A DNA stretch of 64,000 nt from Alkalihalophilus pseudofirmus OF4 (GTDB lineage: Bacteria > Bacillota > Bacilli > Bacillales > Bacillaceae_D): contig NC_013791.2 in the NCBI RefSeq assembly GCF_000005825.2, positions 186,001 to 250,000 on the forward strand, in the 5' to 3' direction. The notes under the pieces were generated by a model. It ran no database searches. It saw only the letters and a program-made list of their open reading frames with translations, and had not been told where the DNA came from. Shown here piece after piece: positions 1 to 7,509 of this stretch. A program made the translations under genes and the position numbers. Each line of letters starts with the position of its first letter. Position 1 is the stretch's first letter.

Positions 1-1
1 A

Positions 2-373
2 TCATCTAATAAGTACGTTAGATCTGTTAGTTCAAAAAGCATCACTTATACAGATGAATTTAAACACATATTTATAGCGGAAAAAGAGAAAGGGAGGTTT
101 GCCAGAGACATATTTGAAGTATGCGGATTTGACGTTGAAGTTTTAGGAACAGAAAGGATTAAATCAGCGAGTAAAAGATGGCAAAAAGCTTACAATCAAG
201 ACGGGTTAATGGGACTACGTGACACGAGAGCTGAAAATTCAGGGCGTACAAAGGAAAAGGAGCTTTCCATGGAGGAGAAGAATGCTCGCTTAGAAGCTCA
301 AATTAACTTACTAAAGGCGGAAAACGAACTTTTAAAAAAGATTCGGTTCGCGGAAAGGGGGATGAAGAAATAG
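2..373 (+). CDS. IS3-family transposase OrfA, 5' partial
   Basis: DNA-binding subunit of the transposase. The frame is open from the window edge to a TAG at 371-373. It shows a helix-turn-helix region (roughly residues 15-70 of the visible part, including the KRWQKAY and GLMGLRD stretches) followed by a leucine-zipper-like segment (ARLEAQINLLKAENELLKK). Near the end lies A AAA AAG at 334-340, the classical -1 slippage heptamer of IS3 elements, which would fuse OrfA to OrfB. The start codon is upstream of the window. Confidence 0.85.
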   Translation, partial: SSNKYVRSVSSKSITYTDEFKHIFIAEKEKGRFARDIFEVCGFDVEVLGTERIKSASKRWQKAYNQDGLMGLRDTRAENSGRTKEKELSMEEKNARLEAQINLLKAENELLKKIRFAERGMKK

Positions 374-411
374 TCCTTCCCCCTAGCCAGAAGTATATCC
401 TCATTCGTACT

Positions 412-1290
412 GTGATTGAAAAGTATCAACTGAAACATATGGTTAAATATCTTTGTGAATTAGCTGGTGTCTCAAGAAGCGGGTACTATAATTACTTTTC
501 ATTAAAGTCACAGGAACACAGGAAACAACGAGATAAAGCCGATCAAAAAGTGAAGAAGGTCATCCTAAAAGCTTTCCATTTTAAAGGTCGTAAGAAAGGG
601 GCACGTCAAATTAAAATGACATTGGCGGGTCAATTTAGTGTTGTCTACAATTTGAAGCGGATCCGACGAATCATGAAGAAATACAACATTATTTGTCCTA
701 TTAGGAAGGCCAACCCTTATAGACGAATGATGAAAGCTACACATGAACATCGGACAATGCCAAACTTATTGAATCGGGAGTTTAGGCAAGGTATTCCAGG
801 AAAAGTCCTCTTAACAGATATCACCTATTTATTTTACGGTAAAAATCAAAAGGCTTACTTATCAACCATAATAGATGGTACCTCTGGACAAGCTTTGGCT
901 TATCATGTGTTAGACCGCCTAACGATGGACTTAGCTACAGACACTCTTTTAAAGTTAAAGAAGAATAGAAACTTCAAGAAAGCAAAGGATGCTTTCATTC
1001 ACTCGGATCAAGGATTTCATTACACAAGTCCTGCTTTTCAAAAGTTAGTGAAGAAGATGGGATATCATCAGTCGATGTCAAGACGAGGAAACTGTTGGGA
1101 TAACGCCCCTCAGGAATCTTTCTTTGGCCACCTTAAGGATGAAGCCTCTATTAAAGAATGTTCAACTCTAGATGAAGTAAAAAAAGAAATGAAACGATAT
1201 ATGACCTACTACAATCACTATAGATACCAGTGGAATAGAAATAAGATGACCCCTGTTCAGTACAGAGATCATCTTATTAAGGCTGCCTAG
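412..1290 (+). CDS. IS3-family transposase OrfB (rve integrase catalytic domain)
   Basis: Catalytic half of the transposase. The DDE residues lie in LLTDITYLF (first D), FIHSDQGFHYTS (second D) and APQESFFGHLKDE (E), with the IS150-type SRRGNCWDNAPQESFF block and the YYNHYRYQ C-terminal signature. A GTG at 412 is the first plausible start, but the frame is open back to about 307. The functional product is most likely an OrfAB fusion made by -1 frameshifting at 334-340. Length (292 aa from the GTG) is normal for OrfB, and no internal stop is visible. Confidence 0.9.
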   Translation: MIEKYQLKHMVKYLCELAGVSRSGYYNYFSLKSQEHRKQRDKADQKVKKVILKAFHFKGRKKGARQIKMTLAGQFSVVYNLKRIRRIMKKYNIICPIRKANPYRRMMKATHEHRTMPNLLNREFRQGIPGKVLLTDITYLFYGKNQKAYLSTIIDGTSGQALAYHVLDRLTMDLATDTLLKLKKNRNFKKAKDAFIHSDQGFHYTSPAFQKLVKKMGYHQSMSRRGNCWDNAPQESFFGHLKDEASIKECSTLDEVKKEMKRYMTYYNHYRYQWNRNKMTPVQYRDHLIKAA

Positions 1291-1302
1291 GCTTTTTAAA
1301 AA

Positions 1303-1322
1303 TGTCCTTTACAAAGGGTACA
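1303..1322. repeat. Right terminal inverted repeat of the IS element
   Basis: The sequence TGTCCTTTACAAAGGGTACA ends in the CA expected at an IS3-family terminus. Read from outside it starts TGTACCC, which resembles IS150-type ends. The matching left repeat is outside the window, so the boundary cannot be confirmed here. Confidence 0.6.
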
Positions 1323-1330
1323 CTTTATTC

Positions 1331-2192
1331 TTAAAGGAGAGTTCTTTCTTCATCATCGTTAGATTTAGTTGTACTAGATAACGCTTTTGCGAGTGAGGAG
1401 GCTGTTGTTAAACGATTAAAACGAAGGCCAAGTTTTATCGATATTTGCGCAATTTCAGGTCTGATTCCAGAAAGAATCGTTTCCACACCAGTTAAGCGCA
1501 GCGATTCGATTAAATGATACAGCTGTTCTGCAACGAGCTCGTCTATTGTCAGCACTCCAGAAAGATCAACAAATAATGTAGAAATTTCTTTTGCGGCACA
1601 TTGATTTAAGGTCTTTTCTAAAATAACTTTTCCGCGCGCAGAATCAATCTTCCCGACTAATGGAAGGAGGGCAGTTTGATTTTGAAGAGGAATTAAAGGT
1701 GAGCTTAATTCATTAATAACCTCTTCCTGTGCAAGAAAGCGCTTGTTTGTATTTTGATGATAAGCCTCGATAAAGATCGTGACTATTAACAAATTTAATG
1801 ACGATCTCAGTCCAGCTGAAGATATCATCAAAATCTACTTTATCTTTATTTAAAAGCGCATATTTTTTAATGTAGGATAGGAGCACTTTCTTTGTAGAAA
1901 AGAACTCGCGTATGACATAGTGCAGAGGCGTGTCTAGATGCTTAACATCTTTGGCAAGTTCTTCTGACCAGGCTTTAAACGCGTTATAAAATTCACATTC
2001 ATCATGAATAAATAATTGAATGATTTGTTCGACATACTCGTGATTTTTGCTTCGTAATTCGTTAACCACCGCTTGGTTATTTGAAGCATAAATAGAGGCT
2101 GGGTCCTGCTCATCGATGGATGCATACCAATCCTCTGATATTTGATGAGAATGTTCTTTTAGGAAATCATATAGTTCTCTCTTCTGATGCAT
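1331..2192 (-). pseudogene. RsbR-family stressosome protein (N-terminal globin-like + STAS), frameshifted
   Basis: Two adjacent minus-strand frames together encode one RsbR-type co-antagonist. The first (from ATG 2192, preceded by AAGGAGA) gives an N-terminal sensor region of about 140 residues. The second gives EAYHQNTNKRFLAQEEVINELSSP and then a STAS domain ([40 protein letters not shown]). The join near 1755-1790 needs a one-base shift, consistent with one inserted base. The combined length of about 287 codons fits RsbR paralogues. An IS element ends 8 bp beyond the stop. It is either a true pseudogene or a sequencing indel. An intact paralogue, rsbRA, is at 61571. Confidence 0.8.
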
Positions 2193-2315
2193 ATCGAAAT
2201 TCTCCTTCATGTTTGTTTATATTAATGTAGCATAAATACGTCATTGAAACAGGTGTAGGAAATATTTAACTGTAGTATAATGGGGGTGATCTTAAAAGGA
2301 AAGAGGGTACATAAC

Positions 2316-2936
2316 ATGATAAAAGCATTTAAATGGAGTCTTTTAGCTATGCTTCTCATGCTGCTGGCTGCTTGCGGACAAGCAGATGAGAGCGAGACAG
2401 TTGATAATGAAGAGGAAGAAAGTGCGGATACTGGATATGAAGCAGGACCGGTCGTTACGATGGAAATGGAGGAAGGGGGCGAAGTGGTTATCGAACTTTA
2501 CCCAGAAGTAGCTCCACAAACTGTCGAGAATTTTGTTTCGCTTGTAGAAGATGGTTTTTATGATGGTCTGACGTTTCACCGAGTCATTCCAGGGTTCATG
2601 ATTCAAGGCGGAGACCCAGATGGAAATGGAACAGGCGGACCTGGACATTCAATCGAGGGTGAATTTTCTAGTAATGGGTTTGAAAATAACTTAAAACATG
2701 AACGTGGTGTCATTTCTATGGCAAGATCACAAGACCCTAATTCTGCAGGTTCTCAGTTCTTTATTATGGTTGCTGATACGCCTTCACTAGATGGTGAATA
2801 TGCTTCATTTGGTAAGGTACTAGAGGGAATGGACGTTGTAGATGACATTGTATCAGTAGAAACAATGCCTGGTGATATGCCGGTTGAAGGACAAGAGCAA
2901 GTTATTAAGCAAATGACAGTTGAAACTAATGAGTAA
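2316..2936 (+). CDS. Cyclophilin-type peptidyl-prolyl cis-trans isomerase, lipoprotein
   Basis: Catalyses proline isomerisation in protein folding, here probably on the outer face of the membrane. ATG 2316 is preceded by an AAAGGAAAGAGGG ribosome site; an in-frame start further upstream would precede this site and is rejected. Residues 1-20 form a lipoprotein signal with lipobox LLAAC, followed by an acidic linker. The cyclophilin domain carries [37 protein letters not shown] and [18 protein letters not shown], which hold the catalytic Arg and the Gln/Phe substrate-pocket residues. A terminator follows. It appears monocistronic. Confidence 0.92.
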   Translation: MIKAFKWSLLAMLLMLLAACGQADESETVDNEEEESADTGYEAGPVVTMEMEEGGEVVIELYPEVAPQTVENFVSLVEDGFYDGLTFHRVIPGFMIQGGDPDGNGTGGPGHSIEGEFSSNGFENNLKHERGVISMARSQDPNSAGSQFFIMVADTPSLDGEYASFGKVLEGMDVVDDIVSVETMPGDMPVEGQEQVIKQMTVETNE

Positions 2937-2961
2937 ATCATTTGATTAAGTGAAATAGTGA

Positions 2962-2989
2962 AGCCCCGCAATTGCTGCGGGGCTTTCTT
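2962..2989 (+). terminator. Intrinsic terminator after the cyclophilin gene
   Basis: The GC-rich hairpin AGCCCCGCA-attg-CTGCGGGGCT is followed by TTCTTCT. It separates the cyclophilin gene from the convergent ferritin gene and could serve both. Confidence 0.85.
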
Positions 2990-3493
2990 CTATTCACCAG
3001 GTGTAAATGTTCGTTTCGCAAACTCATTATCCATCATGAAGAACGCATTGCTGTCATTATCAATACGCTTTAGTTTTTGAATAATGCTGTCAAACATATC
3101 TTCTTCTTCTACCTGCTCTTCAATAAACCATTTTAGAAAGTTAATTGTGGCATGCTCTCTTACATCCCATGCTAAATCGGAGAGATGATAGATCCGTTTT
3201 GTGACTACTTTTTCTTGAGTTAACGCTTTTTCAAACACATCTAAGATGGAATGAAATTCGTTATTAGGTTCCTCAAATCCTGAAATGACAGCTCGCTCTC
3301 CTAAAGTATTAATAAAGTTATAAAACTTCATTGCGTGAAATCTCTCTTCTTCTGCTTGGACTAAAAAGAAGTTAGCAAATCCGTCTATCCCCTCAGCAGA
3401 ACAGTAGGCTGCCATCGCCATATACGTGTGAGCAGAATAAAATTCAAAGTTCATTTGCTCATTTAAAGCTTCGAGAAGTTTATCATTTAACAT
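2990..3493 (-). CDS. ftnA: Ferritin (iron storage)
   Basis: Non-heme ferritin that oxidises Fe(II) and stores iron as a 24-mer cytoplasmic cage. The 167-residue protein has the ferritin four-helix pattern with diiron-site residues in NEQMNFEFYSAHTYMAMAAY, EEERFHAMKFYNF and the later EEQVEEEDMF helix. The ATG at 3493 follows an AAGGAGGGC ribosome site. It is monocistronic and convergent with the cyclophilin gene. No Fur-like box is evident directly upstream, unlike the iron-uptake genes nearby. Confidence 0.93.
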   Translation of the reverse strand: MLNDKLLEALNEQMNFEFYSAHTYMAMAAYCSAEGIDGFANFFLVQAEEERFHAMKFYNFINTLGERAVISGFEEPNNEFHSILDVFEKALTQEKVVTKRIYHLSDLAWDVREHATINFLKWFIEEQVEEEDMFDSIIQKLKRIDNDSNAFFMMDNEFAKRTFTPGE

Positions 3494-3702
3494 TAAAAGC
3501 CCTCCTTAAAATTCTTATTAAGTAGTATGCCTAATACCTTGTACCATTCATTCTAGCTTTATTACTAATTTCCTTTCCCTTCTTTTATGAATCTGAATCA
3601 TTTTCCTTTATGTAATGAAACCTCTTCTTTTTTCGTCTCTCTAAATGTATGCTTAAGAGGTAGACTATAAAAATTCGTAGTGATTAAAACGTGGTGATTA
3701 AA

Positions 3703-5007
3703 ATGAGGAAATGGGTATCAGCTTTTACACTGACATCGTCTGTTCAATGGTTATTTTTTATTTTTGCCAACACGATCGTTGTCCCTCTTTCAGTGGCACA
3801 AGCCTTCCAAGTCCCTTCTGAAACCGTTACATTAATGCTTAGCAGTTCACTGATCTTTACAGGACTGGCATGTATGATTCAAGGGCTTTTTGGTCATAGG
3901 TATCCTTTAATGGAAGGACATTCAGGGCTTTTATGGGGAGTCATGCTCAATCTTGGTTTATCAGCTTCTGCTATGGGCATGTCGTACACGCAAATAGGCG
4001 GGGGGCTTGCAGCTGGCATTCTTTTAGCCGGGGTAGTAACGATTCTTCTTGTTGCATTAAACTGGATTCAATATGTCCAGCGGATCTTCACTCCTATGGT
4101 CATGAGTGTTTATTTATTTTTACTGACCTTTCAATTAATTTTTGTTTTCTTTCAAGGAATGCTTGGCATTACAGAACAGGGAATAATCAATATTCCCGTC
4201 AGCATCCTTTCCTTAGTGCTCGTTGTATTTGTAAGTATTTTAAAAATAAAAGGGTCAAAAATGATCAGCAACTTTTCCATATTAATAGGAATCGTAGTAG
4301 GCTGGATCATTTATGCTGCGGTGTTTCCAAACGAGGGAGAGCCTGTGGTCATGCATGGACTCTCTTTTGCTCTTTATCCATTAGGAACGCCTAATTTGGA
4401 GTATGGGATTATCGCTGTTGCTTTTTTTGCAGGAATGTTAAATTTGACGAACACGGTTGCCTCTATCCAAGCAGCCGCAGATTTGTTTAAGGATACACCT
4501 AATGCTGGGCAGTACCGCAGATCGTTTTTTTGGACCGGCTTTTTCTCGATTATCGTTTCAGGCTTTGGTCTTGTACCATATACGCCATTCACTTCATCGA
4601 TCGGCTTTTTAGAAAGTACACAAATTTACCGGAAAGAACCTTTTTTACTGGCAGGAGGAATGCTCTCTTTAGTAGGGCTGATCCCACCAGTTACAGCCTT
4701 TTTGATTACTCTTCCTATTTCAGTTGGGAATGCCGTTCTTTTTGTAGCGTATCTTCAATTGTTTGGAACTGCATTTAACAGCTTAAGGGGAGAACGTTTT
4801 ACTTCTAATACTATTTTCAGACTGGCAGGTCCTTTGCTCTTAGGTGTCAGTTTAATGGCGATCTCGCCTACAGCATTTAACGGAATTCCCAATCTCATAC
4901 AACCAATCATTTCAAATGGACTGATTATGGGTGTTGTCTTATCTATATGTCTCGAACGTTTTATCTCCTGGGAGGGTATAGATCAAGAGATGCAAAAAGC
5001 TTCTTAA
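3703..5007 (+). CDS. Xanthine/uracil permease family (NCS2) transporter
   Basis: Polytopic membrane protein of about 434 aa with around 12-14 hydrophobic segments. It belongs to the nucleobase:cation symporter-2 family, judging by the family-like LMEGHSGLLWG segment and the later FFAGMLNLTNTVASIQAA and GLVPYTPFTSSIGFLEST regions. The substrate is probably a purine or pyrimidine base but cannot be fixed from sequence. ATG 3703 has GGTGAT 5 nt upstream; a GTG at 3691 is an alternative. No purine riboswitch is visible upstream. A terminator overlaps its 3' end. Confidence 0.82.
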   Translation: MRKWVSAFTLTSSVQWLFFIFANTIVVPLSVAQAFQVPSETVTLMLSSSLIFTGLACMIQGLFGHRYPLMEGHSGLLWGVMLNLGLSASAMGMSYTQIGGGLAAGILLAGVVTILLVALNWIQYVQRIFTPMVMSVYLFLLTFQLIFVFFQGMLGITEQGIINIPVSILSLVLVVFVSILKIKGSKMISNFSILIGIVVGWIIYAAVFPNEGEPVVMHGLSFALYPLGTPNLEYGIIAVAFFAGMLNLTNTVASIQAAADLFKDTPNAGQYRRSFFWTGFFSIIVSGFGLVPYTPFTSSIGFLESTQIYRKEPFLLAGGMLSLVGLIPPVTAFLITLPISVGNAVLFVAYLQLFGTAFNSLRGERFTSNTIFRLAGPLLLGVSLMAISPTAFNGIPNLIQPIISNGLIMGVVLSICLERFISWEGIDQEMQKAS

Positions 5008-5025
5008 TATAGAGGCTTTTTTTTG
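4994..5025 (+). terminator. Terminator overlapping the permease 3' end
   Basis: AAGCTTCT-taatat-AGAGGCTT (one T.G pair) is followed by a run of T residues and begins within the last codons of the permease. Confidence 0.7.
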
Positions 5026-5100
5026 TTTACACTTTTCTAAAGAGCAGCATAGGCTAAGCTCTGATATGCATAGAATGGTAAAATGAATGGAGGTGAGCGG

Positions 5101-5727
5101 ATGAGGCATCCATCCAATGAATTTACAGTACATGATGTAGAGCAATGTGATCTTCCCTTTTGTGCACAAACGAACGATGTGGCCCCGTTGTTTACAGCTG
5201 AGGCTTATCACTCGACAACCGACCGCATTGAAAAAATAAACCTTGTCGATTATAGAGGGAAATGGACAATTTTATTATTTTATTCGAGTGACTTCACCTT
5301 CGTTTGACCAACCGAATTAGCAGCGGTCGCTGCTCTTTATCCTGAGCTTCAAGCCCTAGGAGCAGATGTCCTTGGGATTAGTACAGACAGTGTGTATGCC
5401 CATAAAGTATTTACGAAAGTCTCACCAAATGCAGCAAGAGTAACCTATCCGCTTGTTAGTGATCGAAATCAAGCGATCTCAAGAGCCTATAGAGTATTAG
5501 ATTCAAAAGGTGGCTATGCCATGCGTGGCACGGTCATTATAAGCCCTGATGGAATCATAAAAGCAAGAAGCGTCTATCCCCCTGAAGTAGGGAGGAACGC
5601 TTTTGAAATCCTACGCTTAATCCAAGGCCTGCAGCATAATCAGCAGACAGATCAAGGCATACCAGCCAATTGGGTTTCTGGGCAAGCAGCCATTACACCA
5701 GACCAAGGCCTGATTGGCGAAGTTTAG
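5101..5727 (+). CDS. Selenocysteine-containing peroxiredoxin (AhpC/TSA family), UGA-decoded
   Basis: Thiol peroxidase of the AhpC/Prx1 type that reduces peroxides. The frame from ATG 5101 (GGAGGTG 5 nt upstream) is open to TAG 5725-5727 except for one TGA at 5305-5307. That TGA sits exactly at the peroxidatic position: DFTFV-U-PTELAAV against the family's DFTFVCPTE. Downstream family blocks stay in frame: LGISTDSVYAH, AMRGTVIISPDG and the GRNAFEILR region. With Sec at residue 69 the protein is 208 aa. The usual resolving-Cys motif VCPANW reads GIPANW, so the resolving Cys is lost, while an N-terminal extension carries Cys16 and Cys21. A SECIS-like hairpin follows the TGA. The alternative is a nonsense-mutated ahpC-like pseudogene, which is less likely given the position and the hairpin. 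selA/B/C/D are not in this window. Confidence 0.85.
5305..5334 (+). promoter_or_regulatory. Bacterial SECIS element for UGA recoding
   Basis: Seventeen nucleotides after the TGA begins the loop GGTC (5325-5328), closed by a perfect 6-bp stem AGCAGC/GCTGCT (5319-5324 with 5329-5334). The loop sequence and spacing match the SelB-binding hairpin of E. coli fdhF, whose apical loop is GGUC about 18 nt after the UGA. The hairpin lies inside the coding region, as bacterial SECIS elements do. Confidence 0.8.
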
Positions 5728-6028
5728 CAAAAGTTTTGAACGATATGCGCATCCAGGTGAGTGACATAGCAAACTCGTAATTGCGTGAGGTCAAGCTGTT
5801 TATGCATAGATTAGATAGCATATTGCGCGGGTTCATTGAGTATTTGATTTTATTGCCTGCTGAATTGCGCTGATTCTTTTTTATTGCGTCAGTTCAGATC
5901 TGGTACGTGTCAGTGAGGGGAGGCATTCTACACCTTCTAAGGATAATTACGCCGATTAACCTTCACAGAACGAACAAAAGCTGTTGTTTTTATTTATTTA
6001 AGAAAAACAGTTTTTTTACCTCTTTTAA
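5728..6028. other. Intergenic region with recurring ATTGCG hexamers
   Basis: About 300 bp without a credible gene. ATTGCG or ATTGCC recurs at about 5780, 5822, 5852, 5864 and 5883, several copies being followed by GTTCA-like bases. It may be a degraded repeat array. No clear terminator for the peroxiredoxin gene was found. Confidence 0.4.
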
Positions 6029-6058
6029 TTGAAAATGATTATCTATATCAATTATAAT
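6029..6058 (+). promoter_or_regulatory. SigA promoter with overlapping Fur box upstream of hmoA
   Basis: TTGAAA (6029-6034), an 18-bp spacer and TATAAT (6053-6058). GAAAATGATTATCTATATC at 6031-6049 overlaps the -35 and matches the Fur consensus at about 16 of 19 positions, which implies iron repression of the heme monooxygenase gene. Confidence 0.72.
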
Positions 6059-6087
6059 AATATTACCACCATAAGGAGGGATTTTCC

Positions 6088-6420
6088 ATGTTTGTTCAAG
6101 TAAAAACATTGGTAGTAGAAGAAGGATACGCGGATAAAATGGTAGAAAAATTTGCGACGGAAGGGATCATTGAGGAGCAGCCTGGTTTCTTAGATCTCAC
6201 AGTTTTACAAAAAAAGAAGCGTAGAGGCAATGAAGAAGTTATGGTTTTAATTCGTTGGGAGTCAGAAGAAGCGTGGAAAGCTTGGGAAACAAGCGAAGTG
6301 CACCTTGCTGGCCATAGAGCCAATCGCGGTAAGCCTAAGCCTGCATTTATTCTTGAGGGCGGGCAAGATGTATATCACGTAATCGGAACAAAAGAATATA
6401 GAGAACCTGTTTCAAAATAA
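6088..6420 (+). CDS. hmoA: Heme-degrading monooxygenase (IsdG/HmoA family)
   Basis: Small cytoplasmic enzyme that opens the heme porphyrin ring to release iron. The 110 aa match the antibiotic-biosynthesis-monooxygenase fold: an N-terminal MFVQVKTLVV strand, QPGFLDLTVLQKKK, and the heme-binding WESEEAWKAWETSEVHLAGH region with the conserved Trp and His. Length and ends resemble B. subtilis HmoA. The start follows TAAGGAGGG. A Fur box covers the promoter, and a strong terminator follows. Confidence 0.85.
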   Translation: MFVQVKTLVVEEGYADKMVEKFATEGIIEEQPGFLDLTVLQKKKRRGNEEVMVLIRWESEEAWKAWETSEVHLAGHRANRGKPKPAFILEGGQDVYHVIGTKEYREPVSK

Positions 6421-6426
6421 ACCAAA

Positions 6427-6479
6427 GCCCATCCGTAGGAACTTGCACGTACGTACTTATTAACGGATGGGCTTTTTTT
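6427..6479 (+). terminator. Terminator after hmoA
   Basis: GCCCATCCGT (6427-6436) pairs with ACGGATGGGC (6463-6472), followed by seven T residues. The 26-nt loop is long. It lies between convergent genes. Confidence 0.8.
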
Positions 6480-7509
6480 AGGCTTTAACTCCATTACCTC
6501 GTTTAGTAAGAAGCATATAAATTAGATAAGGCGCTCCAATCACAGAAATGACGATACCAACTGGAATATCAGCCGGAGCTAACAGATTCTTACCCACAAA
6601 ATCCGAAAAGAGCAGAATAAGCATGCCGATTAGCGCTGAGGCGGGCAGAAGGCTGTAGAAGTTTGGTCCGGTTAAACGCCTTGCAAGGTGAGGTGCTAAT
6701 AATCCTAAGAAAGAAATACCCCCGCCAACTGCCACACAAGCACCAGCTAATGCCGCAGCAAGCAGTAACAATATTCTTCTTTCACGCTCTACATTCATTC
6801 CAAGTGCATATGGTACAGGGTCACTAAGTTGCAGCAGATTCATCGTTTTCGCTTTGATAAATGCAAAGGGAAGTAAAACAATGATCCATGGAAGAAGGGC
6901 ATTAACATAGCGCCATTGGGTGCCCCAAATACTTCCTGTTAACCAAATGGTTGCTTGTTGAAAATCTCTTGGGTCCATTTTCAGTTGAATAATAATAAGA
7001 AGTGCCCCGCATAACGCATTAAAGCCGATCCCTATTAATAGCAGCCGGCCAGGATCTACTCCACCTTTAAAAGACAATGAATAGATTAACAAAGCGACTG
7101 TAAGTGCACCAATAAACGCAAAGACAGGCAGTGCAAATGGAGAGACAACATCTGTGGAGCCAGCCTGTTTGAAAACAAAGATAAACAATACAACGGCAAG
7201 GCCTGCTCCGGCGTTGATTCCTAAAATCCCTGGATCCGCTAATGCATTACGGGAAAGTCCTTGTAAAATAGCACCAGAAACAGCAAGACCTGCCCCAATT
7301 AATAACGCAATAACCATACGCGGCAGCCTTAATTGATAGAGGACAAGTTCTTGATTAGCTGTTCCATTTCCAAGGAATGTCTGGATAATCTCAGATAAGG
7401 AAAGCGGCATAATGCCAGTAGAGAGATTAAGTATAAAGGTCCCGAAAATCAAGAATATGATGATTAGCAGAGCTTTCTTTGATTGATGATACGCATTGAT
7501 CCATTCCAT
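6478..7509 (-). CDS. FecCD-family iron-siderophore ABC permease (second of pair)
   Basis: Membrane subunit of an iron(III)-siderophore importer with about 9-10 hydrophobic segments over 343 aa. Family landmarks are RLPRMVIALLIGAGLAVSGA near residue 60, RNALADPGILGINAGAG, and GGISFLGLLAPHLARRLTGP near the coupling region. Its ATG shares one base with the TAA of the upstream permease (TAATG), so the two are translationally coupled. Likely partners are the upstream permease and the binding lipoprotein at 9581. The arrangement resembles the YfiZ/YfhA pair of B. subtilis. No ATPase gene is adjacent. Confidence 0.9.
   Translation of the reverse strand: MEWINAYHQSKKALLIIIFLIFGTFILNLSTGIMPLSLSEIIQTFLGNGTANQELVLYQLRLPRMVIALLIGAGLAVSGAILQGLSRNALADPGILGINAGAGLAVVLFIFVFKQAGSTDVVSPFALPVFAFIGALTVALLIYSLSFKGGVDPGRLLLIGIGFNALCGALLIIIQLKMDPRDFQQATIWLTGSIWGTQWRYVNALLPWIIVLLPFAFIKAKTMNLLQLSDPVPYALGMNVERERRILLLLAAALAGACVAVGGGISFLGLLAPHLARRLTGPNFYSLLPASALIGMLILLFSDFVGKNLLAPADIPVGIVISVIGAPYLIYMLLTKRGNGVKA

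Larger units (their letters stand above)
1..1322 (+). mobile_element. IS3-family (IS150 subgroup) insertion sequence, left end outside window
   Basis: Two overlapping transposase frames (HTH orfA, then DDE orfB in the -1 frame) and a right terminal inverted repeat ending at about 1322 define the element. The left end is missing because the window begins inside orfA. The right end lies 8 bp from the stop codon of the broken RsbR-like gene on the opposite strand. Both transposase frames look intact, so the copy may be active. The exact right end is inferred from the usual TG...CA termini of the family. Confidence 0.88.

Noticed and set aside
1713-1831. RsbR-like split as a programmed frameshift
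   Set aside because: No slippery heptamer or stimulatory structure is evident at the join, and RsbR proteins are not known to use frameshifting. A one-base indel is simpler.
3494-3702. Purine or PreQ1 riboswitch upstream of the NCS2 permease
   Set aside because: No purine-riboswitch core or other recognisable aptamer was seen.
3933-4394. 153-codon frame within the NCS2 permease
   Set aside because: It is an out-of-phase reading of a hydrophobic membrane protein gene, with no independent start signals.
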